From Balamuthia mandrillaris (Eukaryota; Discosea; Longamoebia; Balamuthiidae), in assembly GCA_031835245.1 (NCBI GenBank), contig JAVKOQ010000107.1:101001-165000 (forward strand): 64,000 nucleotides of DNA. Reading direction: 5' to 3'. The translations under genes and the position numbers were made by a program. This document shows positions 10,808 to 21,622 of this stretch, in pieces. The notes under the pieces were generated by a model. The model was not told the origin of the DNA, did no database searches, and was given only the letters and a program-made list of their open reading frames with translations. Within the stretch, counting starts at the first letter, position 1. Each line of letters starts with the position of its first letter.

Positions 10808-11007
10808 AATAACTCTGCGGGGTGTGCCATGCAGAGCCGATCCGCGGTGTGAGGCGGTTCAGCCGGCAAGCCAGCGAACCAAGTATCCCCACACCCCCTG
10901 GTGAAAAATAAGTTTAATCTAAGAGACAGTCAGGACGACTGTCATCTAGAGATTAAGCTAGATAGAACAGATACTACACTTGATCAGAGCCAATAGGCCG
11001 AGAAGAT
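10808..11007 (-). ncRNA. U2: U2 spliceosomal snRNA
   Basis: On the minus strand the sequence starts near ATCTTCTCGGCCTATTGGC, matching the universal U2 5' end. It then has GATCAAGTGTAGTATCTGTTC, which contains the GTAGTA branch-point recognition sequence unchanged. A stem IIa hairpin follows (ACAGTCGTCCTGACTGT), then a U-rich Sm-site-like TTATTTTTC, and then two 3' hairpins. The last (CTCTGC ... GCAGAG with loop ATGGCACACCCC) resembles the U2B''/A' binding stem-loop IV. Length about 200 nt; the exact ends are estimates. An intact branch-point site fits an intron-rich genome. A Pol II snRNA promoter is expected upstream (above 11007), but I recognise no specific element. Confidence 0.93.
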
Positions 11008-11300
11008 ACTTTCAGGCTTGTTGGCTTCCTCCTTTTGTAGCAGCGCCTCCAGGACTTTTGGTTATGGGTCGGAAAAGAAGGAAAAGTTGTGGAATGCTCC
11101 TCTTGTATTCTCCTTTTTGTGCTTACGACTTTCTCTCTTGTCCTCTCTGTTGCTCTCTTCGCTGTTCTCCTCTGCTCTGCTCTCCTCTTCTTCTCTCAGC
11201 AAAAAAAAAAAAAAAACCCCAAAGAGGCGTAGTCTCAAAAAATAATAAAATAAAGAGGGGACAAAGAAGAAGAAAAGAGGTCCTTTGTTTGCTTTTCTTT
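11008..11300. other. Intergenic between U2 snRNA and CCT8
   Basis: Pyrimidine-rich on the plus strand with an A-run near 11202-11215. It should contain the U2 promoter and the CCT8 3' flank. No gene seen. Confidence 0.4.
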
Positions 11301-11989
11301 TTAATCGGAATCCCTAGAACCCTGCGCTGGGGGCTTGGGTCCACCAGCCTCACGTGCCATAATGATCTTTGTAAATAACAAAGCAGTTAGCAATAAAGGC
11401 GAAAGAGAGGGAGAAAGAGAGAAAGAGAGAGAGGCGGGAAAAATGAAAGTACCTGATCCACACGGAGGATAGTGAGAGCAGCGTCAGTGGCGAGTCGGAT
11501 AGCGGAGGCTTTGGCTGACTGCAGATCAATTATACGGGCTGCAGATGTGTCCACAGTTCCACCAGGATTCTATTCAAGGAGAAAATGGTAAAATAAGCTA
11601 TCACAACAAAAAAGAAAGAAAAAATAAAGAAATAAAGAAATAAAAAGACATACCTCAACATCAACACCGTCGTGAACTTTGCCGGCAGAGTGAGCGGCGT
11701 AGAGAGCAGAGATAGTGGCAGTGGAGGAGCGACCAGCGTTCTCAGCAAGGATGCGTGGGACGATCTCCAAGCTTTCGGCATACTTCTTGATGGCGTACTG
11801 GTCCAATCCAGGGGAGGACTCAGCAAAGGCGGTAAGCTGTCTAGCCAGCTCTATTTCAGCGCCACCAGCGCCAGCAACGAACCTCGGGTCCTTTACTATT
11901 CCCTTGAAAACGTTGACACCGTCGTCTGTTCAAAATGAAACAAAAATGAGAATGAGGGAACAAAAAAGGATATCTTGTGTTCAGAAAGA

Positions 11990-12047
<58 letters not shown>

Positions 12048-12313
12048 CAGAGAGAGAAAGAGAGAGAGGACATACCAACGGCACGCTCAATGTCATCCAA
12101 CAGGTTTTGGGTACTGCCGCGGACGATGATGGTGGAAATTGCTGAGTCTTCGGCGTCCTGTCGGAAAACACAAACCTTTGTGCTGCCGATTTCTTCCACA
12201 GAAACCACGTCACAGTAGCCAAGCTCTTCTGGAGTTGGTGCACCCTTTTTTAAGAACAAATGTTTAGCGTGGATAAAGGCGAGGGCGAGACAGAAGGCAA
12301 CCAAGAGAAAGCA

Positions 12314-12350
<37 letters not shown>

Positions 12351-13063
12351 AAAGAAGTTTTGACTTACCATGCGAACCAAAGGAACAGCGCCTACAGCTT
12401 TGCACAAACGACGAAGCTGGAATTTGGATTGCACCTTGATGGCCATAAGATTGTATCGTTCAAGGAAGTGCATCGCCATCTCTCCAATGTTGCCACCAGA
12501 CACAACCACCTTGGCTCCACTCTCCGAAACAGCCTTAATAATCTGTTCATTCAAAGATTCAAAGAGAAAGAGAGTGTAAGAAGAGTTTCTCGAGCGTCAG
12601 AGAAAGAGTTAGTACCTCTTCCATAGCCTTTTCTTCATCTTTGGAATAGTTCAAAAGTTCCTCTGCGGTTTTGAGCACAACGCTTCCCTTGGTTTCGGTC
12701 CTCGAGATGTCAATACCAGCAGCAAAGACAGCTACCTTAGCGCTGGTGACGTGCTTGATGGTGCCTGCTGTGTCACGCACGATCACAAATCCTTTGAGTA
12801 CTTTGCTGTCAACAACGCCACCACCGAGGATTTTGGTAACGCGCACGTTGTCCACATTGAAGTTCTTAGGATTCTTAGGGAGAATAGACACGCAGGATTT
12901 GGCAATGAGGCTGGCCAAGAACTCCTCGTAGCCGTACTGCTTGGCCGCAATGGCGGTTTTGATGCACTCGGCCACCTCGTCTGTGCTCCGTATGTCCTCA
13001 CAAGTGTAGCAGGTAAGGCCTGAGCGAGAGAGAAATTAAACAAGGTTTGACTCCGTCAAATGA

Positions 13064-13119
<56 letters not shown>

Positions 13120-13758
13120 ATACCCTCGAGGATCTCTTGCACTTTGTCGCCCGCTTTTGTGTAGCCAGAAATGATTTCGCTTGGGTGGAGACCGGTCCGG
13201 ATCAGCGCTTCCGCTTGCAACAACAGCTCTCCGCCAAAGGACAACACTAAGTTTGTGCAGTCGCCACACTGAAGCACAATCCCACCAGATAAATAACTCC
13301 CTCAAAAAAAATCCAAAAAACAAAAAAACAAAAAGCACAGTACCTCCTGTTCTTGCATTTGAGAGGCCATCACCAACATTTTGGCAGCGGGGTGGATCAC
13401 GTCCAACTCTTTGATGATGGTAGCAGCGTCGTTTGTCACAAAGAGCTTGTCGTGCTGATTGATGATCATTTTGTTCATGCCTATTTGTTTCACAAAACGG
13501 GGGAAAAAACAAGAGTGAGAGTTAGTAAGCAACACTTGAGCTTTCACTCGCCTTTGTTGTTTTAAAAAAAATAGAAAAGGGCGCATCAAAGGGAGGGAAG
13601 GAGGGATGAAGAAACGTGCCTTGCGGTCCCATCGACGTGCGAACAATCTGCGAGAATTGTTGACAAGCATCAATGTTTTTCACTACGGCCTCCTGCACAC
13701 CCGAAAGGTGTTTTGTGCCCTCCTTCAACAACGACGATACCCCTCCTACGTGCAACAT
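11301..13758 (-). CDS. CCT8: T-complex protein 1 subunit theta (CCT8)
   Basis: Nine exons: 13620-13758, 13344-13480, 13124-13268, 12616-13019, 12369-12542, 12076-12244, 11654-11925, 11453-11569 and 11301-11366; phases agree throughout and give 540 residues, close to the usual ~548. The start MLHVGGVSSLLKEGTKH and the block SMGPQGMNKMIINQ ... LFVTNDAATII are typical of the theta subunit, as are MLVMASQMQEQE and GGVVDSKVLKGFV. The product is one of eight subunits of the TRiC/CCT chaperonin that folds actin, tubulin and other cytosolic proteins using ATP. The motif usually written GDGTN reads CGDCTN here (about residues 93-98). The first intron has a GC donor (CAAG|GCACGT); no GT site nearby keeps the frame. 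Introns carry very long sense-strand (CT)n tracts. Confidence 0.95.
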
Positions 13759-13981
13759 TTCTCCAATCCTCCGCTTTGGTTTTATTGATCTTCGCTCTCG
13801 CTTCGCCCTTCTCTCTGCGTGCCAAAAAAAAAAACAGCAAGTGCGTTTCACCAACTACCCCTCATGTCGACACTTTTCCATCTTACGATCTAATCACTCC
13901 TCAAATCGATTATTAATTTCGTATGTTGATCTCTATCCAATAGAAAATCAAAAACTAAGCAAACAAGAATATTTGGTGGTT

Positions 13982-16900
13982 TTACTCCTCTTGTTGTTCT
14001 TGTTCCTGTTGTTCTTTCAGCATGGCACGGTACTTGCGTTGAAAGGCAACCACCTTGTCGGCCTTTATGGCGGTCTTTTTGTACAGCTTGATGAGATGAT
14101 CCGGATCCAAGTCGTTCATTTTCGGCAGGCCGGTCAAGAAAAACTCCATCAGTTCATCAAAGGAAAGCCTTAACAGCTTACCTGTAATGTACCCGCACGT
14201 TAGGCAAGCAAAAAATAAAAATAAAACACCAAACAAGAGAAAGGGAGTATACTATACTTTCAAACATTTTAAGCAATGCTAAGCTCATACGAAATACAAC
14301 GCCCCAACCACCCCAAAAAAACAGGTCCCATATTCTGTCCATAGGCAAAACGAAACCATTTCCTCAGCATCGTCGGTTTTACACATCATAAAGATAGGCA
14401 AAGAAAATACCTTAGTACGACGTGGAATGGCAGGGATCCTAAAAATATGCCCATGTACCATTTGGTGGCATAGGCACTCGTCATCACGTTTTCTTTGTTC
14501 TTCATTGTATTTTGTGTTGGAAGATAAGAAGAAAGAGAGCAAGAGAGAGGACAAGGAAAAAAAAGAGAAGTAAAAGGAGACTAACCAGATGCTTGTACAA
14601 TTGAGGTAAATGTGCTTTGAGGAGCTGGTCTTGAACGTAGAAGCATTCAAAGAGTCGAGGGAATTCAGGTTTGAACAGTCCTGCCATTCGATAGCTTGTC
14701 AATAACCTCAAAAGCACCCACCATGCATCCTTTGTACAAACCGAGGGATAAGAAAAAAAATGAAGAAGAAGAAAAATACTTAAATACCTCTTCGCCCATG
14801 TACATAAGCAACAAAGCTGTGATTGTGGCCATTCCTTGGCAATACCCAACGAGTGTGTCGTGCACCGAGTAGGCTTTTAAGATGTTGGCTAAAGCTTGTT
14901 GCCTAGTAGGTGGACCATATCGCAGTTAGAGGTGAAGATGAAACAAAACAAAACAAAGCGTGGAGAAAAGTGTAACCCTTGGCCTTGCTGTGCGTTGAAC
15001 ATAAAATGATTTCGGTAGGTCCGCCGAATGTCCAAGTCTATCTGCTTACTGTATGGAGTATTTTGAGCTTGCTTACAAAGAGCCTTATAGGTAATGTGTA
15101 TATCAGATAAACATTACTGTTAAACAAAGGAACCAACCAAAAACAAGTTACCTGGTAATTGATACTGCTGTCTTGCTTCAGTTGAGCAGACTGAGAAAGT
15201 CTTTGCCACGCCAAGCCACGAACAGAGTCAGGAATGCCCTTTTTCAACTTGGAGGAGAGCTTCACCACTCCTTTCTTCTGTTTGTACTTTTGCATGTCTT
15301 TCGCTATTTTAGACCATTTCCGTTCCCATCGCAATGTTTTCTTGACGTTTGTTCGTGGGGTAGACGAGCTTTGTGCGTTCGTGTTTTAACAGTCAGGAAA
15401 AAGAATAACGTTGGAAAGAGAGCATAGGAGAGAGAATGAGAGATTGAAGGAAGGACAAATGGAAACAACAGACGGAGAAAAGAGGTACCTGATACTAGTT
15501 TCGAATCCATAAATATCATAGCTGGGATAGTTTTCATTTTTATCTTCTTGCTCCTCCTCTTCTTCCTCATCGTGCACGAACTGATCGCTTGAAATAGCCA
15601 ACAAATGTTTTGCATTCTCGTTCAAATCCTTCTTTCTGAGCATGACCCTTTCCGAAGCAGATCTATCTCTACTGTTGGTTTTCCTTCTTAACGTGGATCT
15701 CTTCACCTTCTTTCTTCCTCGTAGAACTGTCTCCGAGTCGGAACAAGCAAACATCTCTTGTTCATCAAGGCTTCGAAGATGAGGAGCCGACGTTTGTCTG
15801 GTTCGAGGAGCGACATCCGAGTTCTTTCTTGGTATTGTTTTTCTTTCGTTCTTCTTCTCCATCTTCTTCTTTTTGTTCTGGTGGGCGACATTTTCCACAG
15901 TAGATAAAGGAGATGAAACTTTCTCTTTCATCTTTCCTTCTTCCATCTTTAGACTTCCGTTCGTTCCACTTTCGTTCTCGCTTTCTGAACTTGAGATTTG
16001 AAACTTTCGAATGCGAGTAGGAGTCTCCATTGAAGACTGTAACAAACGAGAAGGCAGCCCTTCATCCTCATCCAAACCTAATCCTCTCAATATAGCACTT
16101 TTACTTTCTCCGGTTGCTGATGAAGCCAAAGAGGAAGAAGCTGAGGCAGAGGAAGAAGAAGTATTCAAAAACTCGGATAAGCTTTCGGCATGTTTGTTCA
16201 AAATGGCTTCTTGCCAGGCTGTTCGGCCGGTTTTGTTGAGAAGAGCTTTGTCGGCGTTTGCTTGCTCAACCAAAAAACGAACTACTTCGCGGCTGCCGCT
16301 TTGTTGGCACGCTTTGTGAAGCGGAGTGTTGCCATCGTGGTCCTGTTTGTTGACATTGGACTTGTGTTGGAGAAGAGCTTTCACGCAGTCTATGTGTCCT
16401 TTTTCTGATGCTTTGTGCTATGCAGAAGAAGAACAAGAAGAAGAACAAGAACAAGAACAAGAACAAGAACAAGAAGAAGAACAAGAACAAGAAGAAGAAG
16501 AAGAAGAACAAGAACAAGAACAAGAAGAACGAAGAAGAAGAAGAAGAAGAAGAAGAAAGAAGCGGAACGAGGAAAGCATTAAGTAAGAGCAGAAAAAGAA
16601 CAAGGAAAGAAGGTATAAAAATGAGAAAAGAAAAAAAAAGAGCGACGTTGAAGCAAGTAAACAAAAAGGTACCAAAGCAGAAGCGCCATGCGAGTCAGCA
16701 ATGTCGATGTTTGGTGAATGTTTCGCCAGAAGCTCTACAATTTGGGAGTAGCCGGCCTCGGCTGCCAAGTGAAGAGCTGCCTTTCCTTCTTTATCCGCTT
16801 TCGTTACTAGTTCTTTATCTCCTTTTATGTTGTTCGAGTACCGAAGGTGAGACAACACTAATAACGAAAAGAAGACAGCAAAGTCCCAAAAGAGGAATGA

Positions 16901-17507
16901 AGAATGAAGAAAGAAGAAACCAACCATATTCCAAAAAGAACATTACAGCATCCAAACTGCCGTTGGCCGCCGCCCAATGCAAGGCCGTCTGTCCCCGCTC
17001 CTCCTCCTTTTCCATCCACCCGCCTCCCGCCCCTCCCCCGCATTCCACCAACACCTTGATGGTCCTCACCGCGTTGTTCGCCGCCGCATGGTGCAACGGC
17101 GTCGCCCCGCTCCTGTCCCGCTTCTCCCCATCCGCCCCGCACTCCAGCAGCTTGCCCACGCACTCCACAAAGTCGCCAAAGGCCGCCCTGTGCAACGGGG
17201 TGCAGCCGTCCTCCGAGTTCTCCATGTCCACCAGGGAGTTCTTCTTTCTGTCGCTGCCCTCCCCAGCCGCCGACGGCTTGCCCTGCTCCAAGAGGAGGGA
17301 AAGGACCGGGAGGTTGCCCTGTGCGGCGGCATAGTGGAGGGCGGTGTTGCCGAAGGGGTCGCGCGCCTCGAGGTGGAGCGTCTGTTCAGCCTTGGACCTT
17401 TTTTGGAGGCGCAGCGTGTGGTGCTCGACCTCCTGCCGGTCGCCGCCCTTGCGGACCACGGTGTGCAGGGAGGCGCCGGTGGAGTGTCGCCTTGATGGTC
17501 GTTCCAT
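13982..17507 (-). CDS. Ankyrin-repeat TBC-domain Rab GTPase-activating protein
   Basis: Ten exons: 16925-17507, 16673-16821, 15489-16417, 15368-15152, 14977-15083, 14788-14902, 14586-14729, 14411-14499, 14258-14334 and 13982-14181 (listed in gene order); phases agree; 869 residues. Residues ~35-300 hold at least six ankyrin repeats (for example [20 protein letters not shown] and [20 protein letters not shown]). A Ser-rich, basic linker follows. The TBC domain begins near residue 590 ([17 protein letters not shown]), with the arginine-finger motif IDLDIRRT (about 641-648), the glutamine-finger motif GYCQGM (about 681-686), and the typical PFHVVLRIWD and [13 protein letters not shown]. Both catalytic fingers are intact, so it should be an active Rab GAP acting in membrane traffic, with the ankyrin part as a protein-binding module. 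The Rab target cannot be told. The second intron carries a long (GAAGAACAA)-type repeat. Confidence 0.88.
16430..16560. repeat. Imperfect GAA/CAA trinucleotide repeat inside an intron
   Basis: A plus-strand run of GAAGAACAAGAACAA-type units, about 130 bp, lies in an intron of the ankyrin-TBC gene (sense strand is TTCTTGTTC). It opens misleading Lys/Asn/Glu-rich frames on the plus strand, which I regard as spurious. Confidence 0.8.
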
Positions 17508-17818
17508 TCGTACCGTTTCTTATTCCTTCGTATTGTTGTTTCCTATATAACCAAGAAATATATATTACAAAGAAGAAGGAGAAGGGTCCTCTTCTTTGAG
17601 CCAAGGCAGATGGATGCGGGTTGGCAACAAAGGAGGGTTAACCAAGCAACTACCTCAAAGAAGAAAACGAACGTTGGTTTTTTCCTTTGCTTGTGTTTTT
17701 TTTTCTTTCGTTGTTGTAAAATAACAGAAATATAATAAATTAATAGTAATTAATTCATTTTATCGTTATAGGGTCAAAAATCTTTACAGCAAAAAAGAGA
17801 GAAGAAAAGATACTACAA
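17508..17818. other. Intergenic between ankyrin-TBC start and sulfotransferase 3' end
   Basis: AT-rich, with TATATAT near 17543-17572 and AT runs at 17720-17770. It likely holds the promoter of the ankyrin-TBC gene. No coding sequence seen. Confidence 0.4.
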
Positions 17819-19567
17819 TCAGGATTTGCTATGCAGTCTCATGAAGTGCCATTTCCAAGAGCGTTGTTCATCAAAGAAGTCGTGCAAGAATGCCATCATC
17901 TCCTCGGTAGCTTCTCCTTCCTCACCTTCTGGCTCTTTGTTCCCCTCTTGAAGAGCTTCGGAGAGTAGAAGAGCACAACTCGAAGAAAGAACATCCACAT
18001 ATTCACAAATCTTTCTTGCGACTAACTCTGGCTGTTGATCCCACAAGAAAAGAAGTTAATAAAGAAACTACAAACGCATGAAAACAACAACACGAAAAAG
18101 AAGAGCAAATGAGAGAGAAGAGAGAGGAGAGAGGAGGAGAGAGGAGGAGAGAGGGCGAGAAAGATAGAAGATACGTTTTCTCGAAAAGACTCAAAACGAA
18201 GAAGAAGATAATCATCAGGGTGCAAAGTTTGCAGTTGTTGATTAACAAGGCTCATGTACTTCTCGACAGAACGAGCAGCCCGCACTATGTCAGGCTTTCC
18301 TCCTGCTCTAACATACGGTTTGTTCATGTGGTAGTTCAACAATGCTGACTCTGATTTGGTTTGTTTGGGGGACGTTAACAAATGGACAAACAGTAATGAG
18401 CAAAGAAGAGAAGAAAAAAATAAAACAATAAATAATGAAAGAAAAGAAAAGCAAACAGAAGTTCAAATAAATGAACACGAAGCAAACAGGACAGAGAGTC
18501 AAAAAAATGAAAACCACAAAGAATGGGACTTACCAACAGGATCACGAATCAAAAAGATGAGCTTGAGGCCAACGTTAGCGCCAGCCATAGTGGAGAATAA
18601 GTCATGAGAAAAATCCGGATAGTGGAACTCGTCCTGCATCGGCGTTGGCCTACAAGCAGAAAAATTGAAGATAAGAATGATGGAATGAAAGTCGACAGAA
18701 CACAGAACTTGACATATGAGAAGAGAGAGGAGAGATAAGAGAAGTAGATGAAGTGAGACCGGTCCACTGAGAGTAGGAGCAGATTGTGATCGCTGTTGAA
18801 TTCCTCTTGCAGCAGCTGTGAAAGTTGAGCTTTGGAGGGTTGAATGCTTGTTGAGGGTCCTATTTTGTTGTATGTTTTTTTCAGTAAGAAAAGAAACAAC
18901 AAGTGTTGAGAATGGACAAGAAGAATGAAAAACAACCAACACAAACACAAGCAAAGAAGAGCAAAGAAAGAAACGATAAAAGAAAGAAAGGAAGAGAAAA
19001 AATGAAAGGAGGCGCCCACCAGAAGACCACAAAGCCTGAGTAGCGGCCCCAAGCGGCAGCCACTTGTCCTCGTGGCCCGGTTGCTTCTGTGGAAGGTAGC
19101 GCACCCTTCCCTCGCGCGCCGCCTTGGGCAAGATCGTGCTCGCCAACCACTTTGGTCCTTTCAACCAAATCAAAAAGGGGCTGTTAAAAAAAAAACCATC
19201 ACTGTCTCGATCTCTTCTGCTTAAAATAAAAAAAAGGGTTCTCATCCTCACCACTTTCCTCAAAGCCAGTGACGACCAGGAGGTGACGGTCAAAGCGTCG
19301 CTCAGCGTAGAAGGAACGAAGGGGGAAGGCAGGGTAGTCCGCTCGGGAGGGCCACATGTCGGCGTGGTCCACCAGAAGGAGCTTTTTGTCGCGCTCTACA
19401 GTCAGCTTATGGTGCTCCACGCCACGAGCCAGCTCGTCCAGCGTTTGCTCGAGGAGGTGCAGCTCGGGGCCTATGGGGTCATGGGAGAGCCAAACCAGAA
19501 GGAAGAGAAAACAGGCGGCATAGACGGTGGCTAGGAGGCCCCAATCCTTTGTCCATCTCCTCCTCAT
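17819..19567 (-). CDS. Type II membrane sulfotransferase
   Basis: Six exons: 19252-19567, 19020-19157, 18760-18859, 18534-18649, 18175-18350 and 17819-18031; phases agree; 352 residues. The N-terminus has a short basic tail, then one signal-anchor segment (LLATVYAACFLFLLVWL, residues 10-26), as in Golgi sulfotransferases. The 5'-phosphosulfate loop region reads TGFEESGPKWLASTIL across the first splice junction. The 3'-phosphate-binding motif is clear: LKLIFLIRDPVESALLNYHM, with the Arg and the Ser both in place. A later block (YLLLRFESFREN) fits the usual Y-x-v-rYEdl segment. The product should transfer sulfate from PAPS to a sugar or protein in the Golgi; the acceptor cannot be inferred. The P-loop is unusual because PK replaces the common TT after SG. 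It is divergent from the CACUL1-like gene, 243 bp away, and GCGACATAAT in that gap is a weak match to the recurrent promoter motif. Confidence 0.8.
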
Positions 19568-19810
19568 TTTGTAGCTGCTTTTTTTTTTTGTTGATAGGTC
19601 AAATTATTGTAAAAATATTATTGAAAAAAATTGATCATTAATTCATTTATATTTTCCTTAAATAGATAATCATACTCAAATTCTGCACATTTTGTCCTCC
19701 AGCGCGACATAATATCCGAAATAAAGCTCAAAATACCCGAAAATTTTCCTGGTAGAAAAACAAAGAAAGAACGATAGAAAAGTACTCTATTGAAGATTGG
19801 AAAGGTTTGC

Positions 19811-21045
19811 ATGGCGGTGGTTGTTCGCGTGCCAAAGCTTTTACGCATTACCAAGGAAAGGTATGGCCCGCTCATTCTCATTTTTTTTTTCAAAGTTCCA
19901 ACCGACTTCACACAAATCATGTGTTCCTCAGATGAAAAAACTGTTGTGTCAAATGTATCTCATCAAACTCTCTTTTTCCCTCTCGCTCTTCGCTGTGTTA
20001 GTTATGAGGCAGAGCACTGGCCCATAATATCAAGCGCTGTGGCCCAGGTCTTGCAAGATCCTTCCACCGTGGTAGAACAAGAAACTCTTTACAGGTTTAT
20101 CTTCTCTTTCTTCTCTCTCTCTACTTCAATGCGGCTGCTCTTCTTGTTTTTTGCTTCTTGTTCTCAACTGCCCTCTCTGTTTGTTTGTTTTAAAAAAAAG
20201 AACTGTGTATAATGTATGTTGCCAACGGCACACGGTGCTGCTCTTCACAAACTTTGTGGAGCTGTTGGAACAGTATTTGAGCTGTCTGCGCGAAGAGCTG
20301 TGTGCGTTGTTGGACAGCAGAGAGCTTTTGCCGACTTTCGCCTCCCTTTTTCTACGCTACCTCAAATCGGTGGACATCATATGTGTTGGTTTCCGTTATT
20401 TGGTTCGTGGTTTTGCTCCTCTCCCTTTTTTTTTTCTTCTCGTTCTCTCGTCCTCTGCTTCTATATTGTCTCCTTCTCTTTTCATCGTTTTGTCCGCTCT
20501 TTGCAAACAAGATCGTGTATCTCGTGGACTGGATGTTACTATCTTGTGGTTAGAGTCACTAACCCTGTAGCAAAAAATTAAAAAAAAAAAGGATCGGATC
20601 TACTTGAAGGAGAAGCAAAATACTTCATTGAAACAAGTTTGCAACAAAGCCATCCACCACGTTCTCTTTGGTCATGACGAACTACGGAAGCAGTTGGAGG
20701 AGCTCATCGCGCAACTCACACCTGGGCCAAATCCTTCATTGACCATGTCACTCGCAAAGGGTTTGTTTGAGCTCGACAAGGGTACGTTTTTGTTTTAGTA
20801 TTTTTGTTGAGCGATAAAGCTAACTTGTGCTTGTGTTCATTCGTTCTTATTACCCACTAGAGCTAGCAGGGTTGAATCCTTCTCTCTTCTTTTTGTACAT
20901 ACCATGCCTGTGGCCAACGCAAGGACCCACAGAGGAGCTTCAAGAGACCAAGGCCCTCTTGGCGCAATTACAGGAGCAGCACCACAACACAGCCACATGT
21001 CACAACCCGCTCAAAAGAAAATGGGACGAAGCGGAGACCACATAG
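19811..21045 (+). CDS. CACUL1-like cullin-domain protein
   Basis: Six exons: 19811-19860, 20002-20094, 20201-20384, 20512-20523, 20592-20781 and 20861-21045; 237 residues, all phases consistent. The protein is nearly all one cullin N-terminal-like helical domain: TLYRTVYNVCCQRHTVLLF, then LRYLKSVDIICIVYLDRIYL, then MSLAKGLFELDKELAGLNPS. The pattern, the position of the TVYNVC block and the C-terminal LKRKWDEAE resemble vertebrate CACUL1 (CDK2-associated cullin domain protein), which lacks the cullin C-terminal half. Without the RBX-binding C-terminus it cannot be a ubiquitin ligase scaffold by itself. The fourth exon is only 12 nt (ATC GTG TAT CTC). Including it restores the cullin pattern IVYLDRIYLKE, whereas skipping it removes four conserved residues without a frameshift. 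No start codon other than 19811 keeps the frame with so short a first exon. Confidence 0.65.
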
Positions 21046-21622
21046 TTTTTTTAACCAATCTATTTCTCTTCCGACCAACAAACTTGCTCCCTTCTTTGGT
21101 ATTGCGAGACCACGTTTTTTTTTGGCCCGTAACAAAGTCTGGACCTCTGTTTGTTATACTCTGTTAGAAGAGTGAAAGGAACACAGATGATGAAGAAGGA
21201 AAGGAGGCTGTATTTCTTTCTTGTGGCTATCAAAATACAGAGAAAGAGAAAGACTACGAAACAGAGTAGAGAGAGGAGGAAAGAAGAAACGGAAGAGAAA
21301 GGGAGAAAGGGTCAGGAATTTCCCACCTCCTTCTCAAGAATCCTCCGATTGTATTCAAAGCGAGGCCATTTTGCCCAAAAGGTTTGAACAAAAGGATGTC
21401 GCCCACTGGCCCAAGAAAGAAAGTTTAAAAACAGTGCTTTTTTGTTTTCTTTTTTTTTTTCACCACCACAACAACAAGAAAACCACAAAGAGCTTTTCCT
21501 TGGCCTTCTGCTCTCCAACTACGCTCACCGCGGGCTTTACCTCCGTCACCAACCAACACATATTGTTATCGTTATCGCTCCAACACCACACCAGCATTGC
21601 CACTACCACCTCCTTCAAAATA
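21046..21622. other. Intergenic upstream of the GST gene
   Basis: About 577 bp with purine-rich runs (21240-21310) and oligo-T. The frame of the downstream GST is open upstream to about 21221, but the amino acids there are low-complexity and have no family support, so I treat it as 5' flank or UTR. Nothing else seen. Confidence 0.4.

Noticed and set aside
16408-17334. Plus-strand Lys/Asn-rich 308-codon frame
   Set aside because: Starts in an intronic trinucleotide repeat and runs opposite real ankyrin repeats; no splice or family support.
21221-21622. N-terminal extension of the GST frame
   Set aside because: Low-complexity residues with no family match and no ATG in a better context; the core GST starts cleanly at 21623.
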